Source of the DNA: Brevibacillus gelatini
GTDB lineage: Bacteria > Bacillota > Bacilli > Brevibacillales > Brevibacillaceae
Length of the DNA stretch: 64,000 bases
Direction: 5' to 3'
Assembly (NCBI RefSeq): GCF_003710935.1
Contig: NZ_RHHS01000020.1
Coordinates: 1-64,000 of the forward strand
Within the stretch, counting starts at the first letter, position 1. The number at the start of each line of letters is the position of its first letter. The notes below the pieces were generated by a model. That model did no database searches and had not been told where the DNA came from. It saw only the letters and a program-made list of their open reading frames with translations. Made by a program: the position numbers and the translations under genes. Below are positions 44,519-54,301 of the stretch, piece by piece.

Positions 44519-44711
44519 GCTCGATCCTCCTATCTTCCTTTCGGAGGAAAATTTCACCATCACAGACGGTCTTTTGGATAATTTTGTTGCGCAAACGGAA
44601 AAATTTTTGGTTTCCATTGGGAACAGGTCCATTTTCCCTGTATCCGGCGCTATTTTGGCCAGATTGTCGTTGTCGAATCGTGCAGGGGCCAAAATGCCTG
44701 TACCTGCACGC

Positions 44712-44758
44712 AAAAAAAGAGTGGTTCAGCAGATCGGATTCCTCTGCCAAACCACTCT
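44712..44758 (-). terminator. Terminator of the hybrid sensor kinase gene
   Basis: On the minus strand AGAGTGGTTTGGCAGA pairs with TCTGCTGAACCACTCT, followed by TTTTTT, 13 bases after the kinase stop. It isolates the kinase gene from the Tad operon, whose promoter must lie in 44519-44711; no riboswitch was recognised there. Confidence 0.85.
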
Positions 44759-44770
44759 AGGACTGCCTTG

Positions 44771-47700
44771 CTACTTTGTCCCTTGCATTTTCGGGACGCG
44801 AAAAGAAACCGTCATGCCGCGATTCACGCCGCTCTCGATCTGCAACCCTTTGCCGTATCGCTGCTTCAGGCGATAATCGGTATTGAACAGCCCGACGCCT
44901 CTACGTGTTTGCCTGTCGCCCGCGAGCAGTTCCTTCACTCTCTCCTCCGCAACGCCCACGCCATCGTCTTCCACCTTGATTTCCACCTCGTCCCCGTCAT
45001 GCGTCACGCTAAGGGTCAAGGTCCCGCCTTCGATCCGGTTCAGCAAGCCGTGAACGAGAGCATTTTCTACAAGCGGCTGAATGGTCAGCGGCGGCAGATA
45101 AAAATCACTGTCCTCATCGATCTTCCAGACTACACGCAGCTTGTCCCCGAACCGCACCTGCTCAATTGCCAGGTACGAGCGAACCAGCTCCAGCTCCTGT
45201 GCAAACGGAACGATTTGCTGCGCATTTTGGAAATCAAAGCTTCTTTGCAAATACGTGCTGAATTGCAACAGCAGCTCGCGCATGCGCGGCGGGTCCAACT
45301 CGCTGAGAATCGCTATCGAATTTAGTGTATTGAAGAAAAAGTGCGGTTTGATTTGCGCCTGCAGCCACGCGGCTTCCATGCGCAGCCGTTCCTCGTCGGA
45401 CTGCTTGACCTCTACCAGTGAGCGTACTCGCGCTCTCAGCTCCAGCGGATCGACTGGCTTGGTGACGTAATCATTTGCCCCCGCCAAAAAGCCCGCGGCC
45501 ACGCCCTCCAGATAGCTGCGCGCCGTCAGCAGCAAAATCGGCAGCTCCAAAACGGTGTAGCGAGCGCGAATCAGCTGCGCCAGCTCGTAGCCAGACATGT
45601 TCGGCATCATCACATCAACAATGGCGAGATCCCACTGATCCCGCTCCAACTGCTCCAACGCCTCCTTGCTGCTCGTCACCCCGGTAATTTCGTATCCTTC
45701 CGTCTGCAAAATACTTTCCAAAACAGTCAAATTGAACGGTTCGTCATCGACTACTAATATTTTCGGACGACCGATGACCACCCCGTCGTCAGACGAAGCA
45801 TTTTCAGGAGTGTCCCCCGTCTCTTCTGCGCTCTCTGTAAACAGCGGAGGTGCCAACAGCGACGACTCTGCGGCAGATGCCGTCTCCGCTACTGCTTCCG
45901 GGATCAAGGGCAGAGAAAACGTGAACACAGAGCCTTGCCCCGGAGTTGATGCCACTTCCAGCTCACCGCCGTGCATCTCCACAAGCTGCTTGCAAATGCC
46001 CAAGCCAAGACCGATGCCCCCATCTACTGCTGCCACTCCTGGTTGTCCTTGCACGTACGGTTGAAAAATGTGCTGCTGTGTTTCCTCGTCCATGCCAATC
46101 CCCGTATCTGCCACCCAAATGTACGCCTTGTCTTCCCGCACGCTCGCCCCGATTGTAATCGTCCCTTCTTCCGTGTATTTCATTGCATTATGGGCGAGAT
46201 TGAACAAAATTTGCACGAGGCGATTTTCATCGGCCAGCACCAGCGGAAATGATTCCGGGATCGCGAGGATGAATTTCACTGGCTTGCCTTCCTCCATCAG
46301 CCGCAGCATGTCGAGTACGCCAGTTGCGACCGTCTGCACGCTGACGCTTTTTGGCACGAGCTGAACACGCCCCTCCTTTAACCGCGTCACATCGAGCAAA
46401 TCGTTCAGCAATAACAACATGCGCTTCCCGGCCGTCACGATCATCTCCATCCGTTTTTTGCTCTCGTTGTCCATCCTGCCCTGTTCGCGCTCCAGCACGG
46501 TTTGCGCAATATTCAGGATGCCATGCAGCGGGTTTCGCAGTTCATGCGACGTATTTGCCAAAAACGCATCCTTGTTCTGATCCTCCCGCTGCAGCCTCGC
46601 TGCCAGTTCCTCGGTCCGGGCGGTTGCGCGGAAATAGCGAATGAACCAGTACGTGCCAAAGGCGAGAAACGCCGCGATGAAATCAAACGGATAAAACGTC
46701 AGATCGACCAGAAGCCGATTTTTGAGAGAGCCCCAGACGATGTTGGCGGCAATTCCCGACGCACCGAGCAGCAGAAAAACAGCGTCCTTGTCTCCTGTTC
46801 TGACCGTTTTCCAAATGATAGAAATCACCATGATTCCTGCCGGAAAGGAAATGAACAACAGGAGGATTTTGACCAGCCAGGCAACCGATGCAGGCGGAAA
46901 ACAAATCAGCAACAATACTTCGAACAAGCACAAAACATAAAACCAGCGATTCGTTTTGCCTGCTTTTCCGAGCAACTGGGCGACAAAAGCAAACAGCATC
47001 GCATAAACAGTCGCATAGGCCATGTACACCAACCGGACTGACAGCTCATAATCGTACGGAACCACCTGAAACAACAGCTTGTCATCATCGACCAAGATCG
47101 AGCATACGGCGGAGCTGACCAGCGCGGCAAAGGTCAGCAGAATCGGTTGCCGCACTCCGACTGCATAGACGATCATCGCATAGGCAGCGTGTACAGCCAA
47201 AACGACGCACACCATCAGCTGCATGAAATGCGAGGTCGAGACACGCTGGTCGATGGCCGCCTGTTTGCCGAACAAAACCGACTTTAAAATCCCGCCAGTC
47301 AGGTAGGCTTCATTGTTTGCGACGTGGACGACCAGTTCAAGCTGTCCGCGTTCCGGGGTGAAAAAGACAGAGTACGGCAGGTTGCGCAAAACCATCCGGC
47401 TTTCGTCCGCGTCCGGATGCCCGGATTCCCCCAGCAACTGTCCGTTCACATAGACGCGGGAAGCCCCCTGAATCTTGGGAAAATGAATCCCGGCCGGAAA
47501 GCGCGCGTTCTCATCCAATTGAATCAGCAGGCGATACGTGCCGTAGCGATGTGTAGCAGTGCTCCCTCCGCTTCCGGCAGCCTCTCCCCAATCGCCCGGA
47601 ACCGAAAGCAAGCCGGGGGACAGACCGGAAAATGCACTTTTTGCCTTGGCTTCCGCGCCTGGAACGATCAATTGCCCAGGGTAAAACTCCCATTGGCCGC

Positions 47701-47893
47701 TGAGAGCAACCATTTCCTCCTGTTCGAAGTCCCAGCCCCGAAGGTCAAGCACGCCACCGACGGCCTGGTGCGGCACTGGAACCTCGTGATGCGCAATCCA
47801 AAGTAGCCGAATCATCGTGATGACCAGCAAAAATAAGCCAACAATGACAGTCAACTTCCATTTGTTTTGCAGTATTCCTTGAATTTTTATCAT
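44771..47893 (-). CDS. Hybrid sensor histidine kinase with two kinase modules (7TMR-DISM type)
   Basis: A 1040-residue membrane sensor. In order: one helix (15-33), an extracellular jelly-roll DISM domain (about 45-200), seven helices (about 220-420), a HisKA domain with the phospho-His in NTSHELRNPLHG, a HATPase (NLAHNAMKYTEEG, DTGIGMDEE, GIGLGLGICKQL), a receiver domain (KILVVDDEPFNL, Asp in AIVDVMMPNMSG, TKPVDP), then a second, LytS-like kinase (QIKPHFFFNTLNSIA; second HATPase with DDGVGV and GVGLFNT). It is divergent from a BTAD response regulator. The signal is unknown; carbohydrate-like ligands are bound by some DISM domains. Confidence 0.9.
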   Translation of the reverse strand: MIKIQGILQNKWKLTVIVGLFLLVITMIRLLWIAHHEVPVPHQAVGGVLDLRGWDFEQEEMVALSGQWEFYPGQLIVPGAEAKAKSAFSGLSPGLLSVPGDWGEAAGSGGSTATHRYGTYRLLIQLDENARFPAGIHFPKIQGASRVYVNGQLLGESGHPDADESRMVLRNLPYSVFFTPERGQLELVVHVANNEAYLTGGILKSVLFGKQAAIDQRVSTSHFMQLMVCVVLAVHAAYAMIVYAVGVRQPILLTFAALVSSAVCSILVDDDKLLFQVVPYDYELSVRLVYMAYATVYAMLFAFVAQLLGKAGKTNRWFYVLCLFEVLLLICFPPASVAWLVKILLLFISFPAGIMVISIIWKTVRTGDKDAVFLLLGASGIAANIVWGSLKNRLLVDLTFYPFDFIAAFLAFGTYWFIRYFRATARTEELAARLQREDQNKDAFLANTSHELRNPLHGILNIAQTVLEREQGRMDNESKKRMEMIVTAGKRMLLLLNDLLDVTRLKEGRVQLVPKSVSVQTVATGVLDMLRLMEEGKPVKFILAIPESFPLVLADENRLVQILFNLAHNAMKYTEEGTITIGASVREDKAYIWVADTGIGMDEETQQHIFQPYVQGQPGVAAVDGGIGLGLGICKQLVEMHGGELEVASTPGQGSVFTFSLPLIPEAVAETASAAESSLLAPPLFTESAEETGDTPENASSDDGVVIGRPKILVVDDEPFNLTVLESILQTEGYEITGVTSSKEALEQLERDQWDLAIVDVMMPNMSGYELAQLIRARYTVLELPILLLTARSYLEGVAAGFLAGANDYVTKPVDPLELRARVRSLVEVKQSDEERLRMEAAWLQAQIKPHFFFNTLNSIAILSELDPPRMRELLLQFSTYLQRSFDFQNAQQIVPFAQELELVRSYLAIEQVRFGDKLRVVWKIDEDSDFYLPPLTIQPLVENALVHGLLNRIEGGTLTLSVTHDGDEVEIKVEDDGVGVAEERVKELLAGDRQTRRGVGLFNTDYRLKQRYGKGLQIESGVNRGMTVSFRVPKMQGTK

Positions 47894-48049
47894 GAGCCTT
47901 CACAATTCCTTTTTCAGTCGATTAAAGCAACTTTTTGAAAACTTTTAAAGTCTACAAATAGTAGAAGGAGTTTTTCAAGCATTAGTCGCATTTCATTATG
48001 AAGAGAAATATTTGTGCATTCAAGGCGACGTTAAAGAAGGAGAAAGTCG

Positions 48050-49198
48050 ATGAAAGCGATCTTAGTCGATGACGAACAACTGCCTTTGCAGCACCTGCAG
48101 ATGATGCTCGAACAAAAAATAGGCGCCATAAAGGTAATCGGAACGTTTACCGACCCAAGCAAAGCGATTGAAATGACACCAAAACTTTGCCCCGATGTCG
48201 TCTTTCTGGATATCAACATGCCGCAAATAAACGGTCTGGAGATTGGGGAACAGCTGCAAAATACTGACCCTTCTCCGGAAATCGTCTTTGTGACCGGCTA
48301 TGACAAATACGCAGTAGACGCTTTCGAGCTGTGCGCGCTGGACTACATCATGAAGCCTGTCCAGTTGAAACGGCTGGAGAAAACCGTCAATCGCCTGCGG
48401 GAAAAAATCAAAATTGCGCAAGCAACAGCACCGGAGACCAAGCCGCTTGTTTCGATCCAGTGCTTTAACCACCTGCAGTTTCACCTGTCCGACCAGGAGC
48501 CGCAGGAGATCAAATGGCGTACCAACAAAGTGCGGGAGCTGTTTGCCTATTTGCTTCATCACCGCAACAAAACAGTAGACAAGGAGACTTTGCTGGAGCT
48601 GCTGTGGCCGGATTGTGATTTGTCAAAAGCGCTGCCCCAGCTCTACACGGCAGTATACTTGATCCGGCAAACCTTGAAACGCTACGGCATCAAGACGTTA
48701 AGCATCAACAAAGGCAACCTGGAAGCAGGCTACAGGCTGACAGTCGAATCCTCGCTGATTGACGTGGACGAGTGGGAGCAACACCTGGGGCAACTGGCTC
48801 CACCGTCACATGCCAACATCGCGGAATACGAGCAAGTTCTTGCAATGTACAGCGGGGATTACTTAGGCGCTTACGACTATTTGTGGGCCGAATACGAGCG
48901 GGAACGCCTGCGCCGGCTATGGTTGCAGCTCGCCAAAAAGATGAGCAGCTTTTATCAGGAAGCTGGCAAGCTTGAAGAAGCCTTCCGAGTCAACAAGCGA
49001 ATCCAGCAACTGCACCCGCTGGAAGAAGATTGCTATTTTGCCCTGATGCAACTTTACGACGCCCTGGGCGATCACGCGGCTGTCGAGGAGCAATACCATC
49101 TGCTGACGTCCCGCTGGGAGCAGGAACTCGATTCTGCCGTGAATCCGGACATTACAAAGTGGTTTGCGGCGTGGAAAAAGGGTACGTCTCTTACCTGA
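48050..49198 (+). CDS. Response regulator with SARP-like DNA-binding and BTAD domains
   Basis: A 382-residue response regulator. Receiver domain 1-120 (AILVDDEQLPL, phospho-Asp in VVFLDINMPQINGL, Lys in IMKPVQLKRL); an OmpR-like winged helix at about 140-235 (WRTNKVRELFAYLLHHRNKT, LLELLWPD); and a bacterial transcriptional activation domain of TPR-like helices (about 240-375). The architecture is common in Paenibacillaceae. It is divergent from the hybrid kinase (156-bp gap), so the pair is a likely two-component system. ATG behind AAGGAGAA; ends at a strong hairpin. Confidence 0.89.
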   Translation: MKAILVDDEQLPLQHLQMMLEQKIGAIKVIGTFTDPSKAIEMTPKLCPDVVFLDINMPQINGLEIGEQLQNTDPSPEIVFVTGYDKYAVDAFELCALDYIMKPVQLKRLEKTVNRLREKIKIAQATAPETKPLVSIQCFNHLQFHLSDQEPQEIKWRTNKVRELFAYLLHHRNKTVDKETLLELLWPDCDLSKALPQLYTAVYLIRQTLKRYGIKTLSINKGNLEAGYRLTVESSLIDVDEWEQHLGQLAPPSHANIAEYEQVLAMYSGDYLGAYDYLWAEYERERLRRLWLQLAKKMSSFYQEAGKLEEAFRVNKRIQQLHPLEEDCYFALMQLYDALGDHAAVEEQYHLLTSRWEQELDSAVNPDITKWFAAWKKGTSLT

Positions 49199-49216
49199 CA
49201 CAAGGCCCGCAGATAG

Positions 49217-49270
49217 CGCAGGAAAACCCCTTCCCGAACGGAGAGTCGAGAAGGGGTTTTCCTGCGATTT
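49217..49270 (+). terminator. Terminator of the BTAD response regulator gene
   Basis: CGCAGGAAAACCCCTTC pairs with GAAGGGGTTTTCCTGCG (49217-49266); the T tract is short (ATTT). Confidence 0.65.
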
Positions 49271-49397
49271 CCATGCTTAGTCAAGGTGTATCGTCGCCAT
49301 TGCAGCTATCCGCCGTGCTATCCTGCCGATTGGCAGACAAATGCAAAGACACCATTCGCCTCTGTCCCGGCCGAACGAAAAATGGCGTCCTTTCTCT

Positions 49398-49757
49398 CTA
49401 TCCCAGCGCATTGCGCACTGCCCACTCGACGCGTTCTTTTTGCAGCGGCTTGGCGATAAAATCACACGCTCCCGCCTGAACCGCCTTGATAACTGTATCC
49501 CGGCGCACAACAGCCGAGCAAATAATGATTTTCGCCTCCATGTCCATCTCCACAATCTTGCGGGAAGCGCTGATGCCGTTCATCCCCGGCATGGAAATAT
49601 CCATGAGAACCAGCTTTGGTTTGTACAATCCGTATTTTTTGACCGCTTCTTCCCCTGAATCTGCTTCCACCGTCACTTCCAGACCCAGCGACTCCACGAT
49701 CTCCCTCAATATGGCTCTTGCAAAAGCTGTATCGTCCACAATCATGATGTTGCTCAT
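49398..49757 (-). CDS. Single-domain response regulator (CheY-like)
   Basis: A 119-residue receiver without output domain. Asp9/Asp10 (MIVDDTAFAR), phospho-acceptor Asp in LVLMDISMPGMNG, Ser in ICSAVVRR and Lys in IAKPLQ are present, the last two fitting CheY-type switching. In Firmicutes such proteins act in chemotaxis or as phospho-relay intermediates. ATG at 49757, 11 bases after AGGAG. It is alone on the minus strand, convergent with the BTAD regulator; it might accept phosphate from the nearby hybrid kinase, which is only inference. Confidence 0.87.
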   Translation of the reverse strand: MSNIMIVDDTAFARAILREIVESLGLEVTVEADSGEEAVKKYGLYKPKLVLMDISMPGMNGISASRKIVEMDMEAKIIICSAVVRRDTVIKAVQAGACDFIAKPLQKERVEWAVRNALG

Positions 49758-50028
49758 CTACATAACTTCTCCTGTCTCGACCTATGGGGTTGCCGTAGTT
49801 TCGACCACGCCAAAAACAGGCCTTTCTCCGTAGATCAATTGAGTATATCGACCCTTTTGTTCAGTTTTCCATTCTAATCGGACAATCTGAACAAAATCTG
49901 AACATGGAAAAAGAAGCGCCGCCCGTCGGCAAGTGGGGAGAAGATTAATTGTGCGAAACGTATACGAGGAATTTCGAAGCTGACAGCGAAAGGCTGCGAG
50001 GCGGCTACCATGCCGTTTCCACGACATT

Positions 50029-50499
50029 TCAATATTCAATCCGCTTCTCCGCTTGCACCCATGCCATGAACGGGCTTTGACGGTTCTCCAGTTCAATTTG
50101 CCGGAAAGGTATGCTTCTCTCTTCATGCGGCAGCATGATTTGCTCGTAAATGAACTGGTCGTCGAATCCGGCGCTGGCCGCGTCTTCTTTCGTGCAGGCA
50201 TAGTACACGGCCCGCGGTCTTGCCCAGTAAATCGCCCCCAGGCACATCGGGCACGGCTCGCAGCTCGTATACAGCTCGCAGTCACTCAACTGAAAAGTGC
50301 CCAGATTGCGGCACGCCTCGCGAATGGCCTGCACCTCCGCATGGGCAGTCGGGTCGTTGAGCGCCGTCACTTCATTGCGGCCCCGTCCGACGACTTGCCC
50401 GTCTTTGATGATGATCGCTCCAAAAGGCCCGCCGTGGCTTTCCTTCACATTGTCCAGTGCAATGCGGACGGCTTGCCCCATCCACGTATCCTGATCCAT
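50029..50499 (-). CDS. guaD: Guanine deaminase
   Basis: A 156-residue zinc deaminase of the cytidine-deaminase fold that converts guanine to xanthine. The zinc motifs are PTAHAEVQAI (His and catalytic Glu) and SCEPCPMCLGAIYWARP (two Cys). GGPFGAIIIKDGQVV and AGFDDQFIYEQI match B. subtilis GuaD closely, including the C-terminal swapped segment ending in a Tyr. ATG at 50499 behind GGAGGGAA. It is one of several purine genes scattered in the window, here separated from other purine genes by signalling modules. Confidence 0.92.
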   Translation of the reverse strand: MDQDTWMGQAVRIALDNVKESHGGPFGAIIIKDGQVVGRGRNEVTALNDPTAHAEVQAIREACRNLGTFQLSDCELYTSCEPCPMCLGAIYWARPRAVYYACTKEDAASAGFDDQFIYEQIMLPHEERSIPFRQIELENRQSPFMAWVQAEKRIEY

Positions 50500-50580
50500 C
50501 CTGTTCCCTCCTCGCGCACCTCTTCTTTTATCCTATGCCAGTTTGTCTGGCGGCATTAGCGAAACCAAACGACCCGCGCT

Positions 50581-52470
50581 TCATATCCAGTTCATCGAAC
50601 GCTTCAAATGGAACAAATACCGATTGCGGATCACCCAGAAGTAGACCGCCTGCACGATCACAAAGCTGCACAGCACGATGGCTGTCGGCTTGACGACCGA
50701 TGCCACGAGCATGACTTTCAGCAGGCTTTGCAGCGAGACAAACGCCACCATGCTGTGAATGATCGCAACCAGTATCGGCACAAAAAACAGCAACGCGATC
50801 TGGATCGTCACAATTCTCGTCAACTCGGCCTCCGTCAAACCGATTTTGGCAATCGCTCCAAAATGCCTTTTGTCGTTTTCCAGGTCCGTATACAAACGGA
50901 AATACAGGAAACTGGCTGCCGCGACAAAAAACAGCACGCCCACGAACAGCCCGATAAACAGCCCCGTGTTCGCCAACTGCTTCATCTGGTGAAAGACAGG
51001 GGCACGAGCCGAAAATGAATAGGTTTCCGTATCATGCTCGATTTCCTCTTCCAGCTTGAGGCTGATCTCCTGCGTTTCCTTCCAGCGCGGAACATCGTAG
51101 GCAAAGCGTTGCTCCTCTTGCAAGTCGTGAAGCTGATCGTACACGTTGTTCGGGACAACCGCCAGCCGTGCAAATTCGATGCCGTTAATCAATGGATTCA
51201 TTTTCGTGTCCGTTTTGACCACAAGCTCCTGCCCGCCGATCTGCAACGTCTGTTCCTCGACCGTATCGCCTAACCACCTGAGCAAGATAAACACTTCGTT
51301 GTCGGCCATTTGCAGCTCACGTGAGTTCGCCGCCCGCGCAAAACGGTTGTAGTCGGACAGCTTGACCACCCCGACCGTCTCGTCATTTACCTGTTCCGGA
51401 AGCACCCGCATTGACACTTGGTACTTTTCGAAGGAAAAGCCCCCTTGCTGCAAGCTGTTTTCAATCAACCGCAAATGCGTGTCCTTGTCGGCATTCTCGG
51501 CCTTGGTCTGGTATTCGAACGCAAACGGATTCGTTTTCACGACCGTCTCCTGGATCGACCCGGCCAATGCCGCCAGCGTCCCGATTGCGCAAAAGGCGAC
51601 CGTCGACACGATGCAAACCAAAAAAAACATTCTCGCGTTATCCTTCATCCGGTATGAAAGATCTGACAGCATCAACAGATTCGTGCGCCGCCAATAGATG
51701 AAGCGCCGCTTCTTCAAAAACTCGATCAGGATCACGCTAAGCTGTGTGAACAGTAAATACGTCCCGACAATCGTCAAAGCCGTAACAGGCAGCACAAGCG
51801 CCACCACGTAAATGCCATCCGCCGTCAGCGCCAATGCATAGCTCATCCCCAACAGCGCCACTGCCACAATCGACAGCGCAATCGATGCATTGGGCTCCCG
51901 CTTGGGGCGCCGACTGCCCTGCAACAGTTCCAGCAGGCTGCGGCTTCTAAGCAGCAGCACCGTAAACAGCGAGATCGCAGCAAACAGGATGAGAAACGCA
52001 ACGACCGTCAGCCCAATCGCCTTCCACGGGAGGTAAAAGCCGAGCGCCTTTACATCCAGCAGGAAGCCCGCGAACTGGAAAAACAGCTTGGCGAGCACCA
52101 TCCCAAGCCCGATGCCAAAGGCAATCGCGACGATCCCGATGAGCATGTTTTCCATGAAAATCAGCGTGTTGCGCTGCCGCGACGTCATGCCGTGCATGAA
52201 CAAGATCCCGAATTCTTTCTCCCGCTTTTTCAAAAAAGCGCCGACGCAATAGAAGAGAAAAAAGAAAGAGAACAAGAAGATCACATATTCCGCCACGATC
52301 ATCCCGGTCGCAACCGATTCATGAATTTCCTCCCCGACAATTCCCGGATGAAAAATGAACATCGCATACACGAAAAAGATCATCACGGAAAACACGCTGC
52401 TCATAAAAAAGGCAGCATAGGTGCGTTTGTTGCGCAAAACATTATTACACGCGAATTGTCGAAAGGTCAT
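50581..52470 (-). CDS. BceB-type ABC transporter permease
   Basis: A 629-residue FtsX-type permease of the bacitracin/lantibiotic resistance group, with 10 helices: two near the N-terminus, four more by about residue 310, a large extracellular domain (about 330-520) that contacts peptide antibiotics or their lipid targets, and a C-terminal pair. The N-terminus FRQFACNNVLRNKRTYAAFF is typical. ATG at 52470 behind GGGAGGG. It overlaps the ATPase gene by 26 bases. Specificity (bacitracin, nisin and so on) cannot be told. Confidence 0.9.
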   Translation of the reverse strand: MTFRQFACNNVLRNKRTYAAFFMSSVFSVMIFFVYAMFIFHPGIVGEEIHESVATGMIVAEYVIFLFSFFFLFYCVGAFLKKREKEFGILFMHGMTSRQRNTLIFMENMLIGIVAIAFGIGLGMVLAKLFFQFAGFLLDVKALGFYLPWKAIGLTVVAFLILFAAISLFTVLLLRSRSLLELLQGSRRPKREPNASIALSIVAVALLGMSYALALTADGIYVVALVLPVTALTIVGTYLLFTQLSVILIEFLKKRRFIYWRRTNLLMLSDLSYRMKDNARMFFLVCIVSTVAFCAIGTLAALAGSIQETVVKTNPFAFEYQTKAENADKDTHLRLIENSLQQGGFSFEKYQVSMRVLPEQVNDETVGVVKLSDYNRFARAANSRELQMADNEVFILLRWLGDTVEEQTLQIGGQELVVKTDTKMNPLINGIEFARLAVVPNNVYDQLHDLQEEQRFAYDVPRWKETQEISLKLEEEIEHDTETYSFSARAPVFHQMKQLANTGLFIGLFVGVLFFVAAASFLYFRLYTDLENDKRHFGAIAKIGLTEAELTRIVTIQIALLFFVPILVAIIHSMVAFVSLQSLLKVMLVASVVKPTAIVLCSFVIVQAVYFWVIRNRYLFHLKRSMNWI

Positions 52471-53215
52471 ACGTGTTCCCTCCCAGGAACGACAGCGCGT
52501 CAATAATCTTTTGGAAAAACGCCTGGCGGTTCTCGCCCCGGTACATTTCGTTGTGCAACTGTCCGTCCTTGATAAAAATAACCCGGTGACAGTAGCTTGC
52601 TGCCAGCGGATCATGCGTGACCATCATCATCGTCGTATTGTCTGTTTTATTGATCGCTTCCAGCGTCTCCATGACCGTCCGCGAAGACTTGGAATCGAGA
52701 TTGCCGGTCGGTTCATCGGCAAGCAGCAGCGAAGGGGAGTGGATGATCGCACGGGCGATTGCCGTCTTTTGCCGCTGGCCACCTGACACCTCGTATGTAC
52801 GTTTGTCCAAAATATCCTGGATTCCCAGCTTCGCAGCCACGCTTTGCAGCTTTTCCTCCATCGTTTGCAGCTTCACATTTTCCAGCGTAAGCGGCAGCAC
52901 GATGTTTTCCCCAATCGTCAATGTATCGAGCAAGTTGAAATCCTGAAAAACAAAGCCCAGTTCGCGGCGACGGAACAGCGCCAGCTTGTCTTTTTTCAAC
53001 AAGTGCGGATTCGTTCCATTCAAAAGAACAGTCCCGGATGTCGGAGAGTCAATGGTCGAGATCATGTTCAGCAGCGTTGTTTTCCCGCTGCCCGATGGGC
53101 CCATGATACCGACAAATTCCCCTTTGCGAATAGAAAAATCGATATCCGTCAACGCGCGGTATGTGATTTTGCCTCCGTATATTTTGCTCAGACTGTTCAC
53201 CGCAAGCATTTCCAT
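52445..53215 (-). CDS. BceA-type ABC transporter ATP-binding protein
   Basis: A 256-residue ATPase of the MacB/LolD-like group. Walker [13 protein letters not shown] (about 40-51), Q-loop FVFQDFNLLDTL, signature VSGGQRQKTAIARAI, Walker B LLLADEPTGNLD and the His switch VTHDP are intact. It pairs with the BceB-like permease downstream (26-base overlap) and is preceded by bceRS-like genes, the typical antimicrobial-peptide sensing and resistance module. Confidence 0.93.
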   Translation of the reverse strand: MEMLAVNSLSKIYGGKITYRALTDIDFSIRKGEFVGIMGPSGSGKTTLLNMISTIDSPTSGTVLLNGTNPHLLKKDKLALFRRRELGFVFQDFNLLDTLTIGENIVLPLTLENVKLQTMEEKLQSVAAKLGIQDILDKRTYEVSGGQRQKTAIARAIIHSPSLLLADEPTGNLDSKSSRTVMETLEAINKTDNTTMMMVTHDPLAASYCHRVIFIKDGQLHNEMYRGENRQAFFQKIIDALSFLGGNTYDLSTIRV

Positions 53216-53284
53216 ACGTCTATCCCCTTTCCTCTGACATCCCGTTATCCACTATACGAGGACGCGCGTTTTCCAGCTATCGAA

Positions 53285-54301
53285 TTAACTTTCATCATTC
53301 TTACGTTCTTGTAAGGTTGGCACTACGGCGGACAGGACGATGCGCACAGTCGTGCCTTCTCCCACTCGCGACTCCATTTCCACACTGTGGTGCAGCCGCC
53401 CGCAAATTTCCTTGACCAAATAAAGCCCCATCCCGGTCGACTCCGGATACTTGCGGCCGTTTTCCCCTGTGAAGTACGGCTTGAACACCCGCTGGATGTC
53501 TTCCGGCGGAATCCCGATGCCGTAATCCTGCACCTCCAGGACGAGATGCGGCCCGCGTTCGTAGGCGCGGATCGTGACCTTGTTGCTTTTGCCCGCAGAA
53601 TAGCGGACGGCGTTGGTCAATAGCTGGTTGAGTACAAACGACAGCCATTTTTCGTCGGACTCCACCCGCCAGTCCTGCTCGATTTTCAGCTCCGGGTACA
53701 CCTGGTTGCGGATGAACAAACGCTTGTTTTCCGCCAGCACGTTTTGCGCAAGCGTGCGAAGCGACACCGGCTCGATCAAAAAGTCCTGCTCAAAACGGTC
53801 CAGCCGCGCGATGTACAGCACCGTTTCCAATCCGCGCTTGATCCGGTCGACTTCTTCGCGGATGCTCTCGGCCTTCGGATCGTCCTCGTTTTGCAGCAAC
53901 AGGTGGATGACCGAGATCGGCGTCTTCATCTGATGCACCCATTGCTGGATAAACGTCGTATAGTCGCGCTGCTTGTTTTCGTAGGCGTGAATCTGCTCCT
54001 TGTAGAGCCGATACTGCTCCAGGCTTTTCTCATCCATTGCCTGGCACAGTGCAGCGTTGCCATACGTCTGCGTCAGCTCTTCCAGCGACTCTACAGGCTT
54101 GCTCAAGCGCTGGTAAATCAGACGGTGCGTCAAATAGCGAACGACCAGAAACGCCCCGGCAAAAAAGACGGAGAGAAACATGACGTAGATCATCAGCGAT
54201 TCGTTCCAGTACCCGTCCATGGCAAAAATCAGAATCATCAAGATCAGCTGAACGAGAAAAAAGGCGGCAAATGCCCATTGATCCCGAAGGAACAGCTTCA
54301 T
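53285..54301 (-). CDS. BceS-type intramembrane-sensing histidine kinase
   Basis: A 338-residue kinase with two closely spaced helices at about 10-58 and almost no extracellular loop, the intramembrane-sensing type. The phosphorylation site is QWVHQMKTPISVI; HATPase motifs are LLTNAVRYS, DYGIGIPPED and STGMGLYLVK. Such kinases detect antibiotic stress via the cognate BceAB flux. ATG at 54301 behind GGGAGG; it overlaps the regulator gene by 4 bases. Confidence 0.92.
   Translation of the reverse strand: MKLFLRDQWAFAAFFLVQLILMILIFAMDGYWNESLMIYVMFLSVFFAGAFLVVRYLTHRLIYQRLSKPVESLEELTQTYGNAALCQAMDEKSLEQYRLYKEQIHAYENKQRDYTTFIQQWVHQMKTPISVIHLLLQNEDDPKAESIREEVDRIKRGLETVLYIARLDRFEQDFLIEPVSLRTLAQNVLAENKRLFIRNQVYPELKIEQDWRVESDEKWLSFVLNQLLTNAVRYSAGKSNKVTIRAYERGPHLVLEVQDYGIGIPPEDIQRVFKPYFTGENGRKYPESTGMGLYLVKEICGRLHHSVEMESRVGEGTTVRIVLSAVVPTLQERKNDES

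Noticed and set aside
44519-44711. Possible cyclic-di-GMP riboswitch in front of the Tad operon
   Set aside because: I looked for the GCAAA and GAAAGG/tetraloop elements of the type I aptamer and did not find them in order; only A/T-rich and GC-rich short repeats are present.
49905-49930. Terminator downstream of guaD
   Set aside because: A four-base GCCG/CGGC stem followed by CTTCTTTTT is too weak to support a call.
50500-50580. Terminator between the BceB-like permease and guaD
   Set aside because: A short GCCAG/CTGGC hairpin exists but is not followed by T residues on the minus strand.
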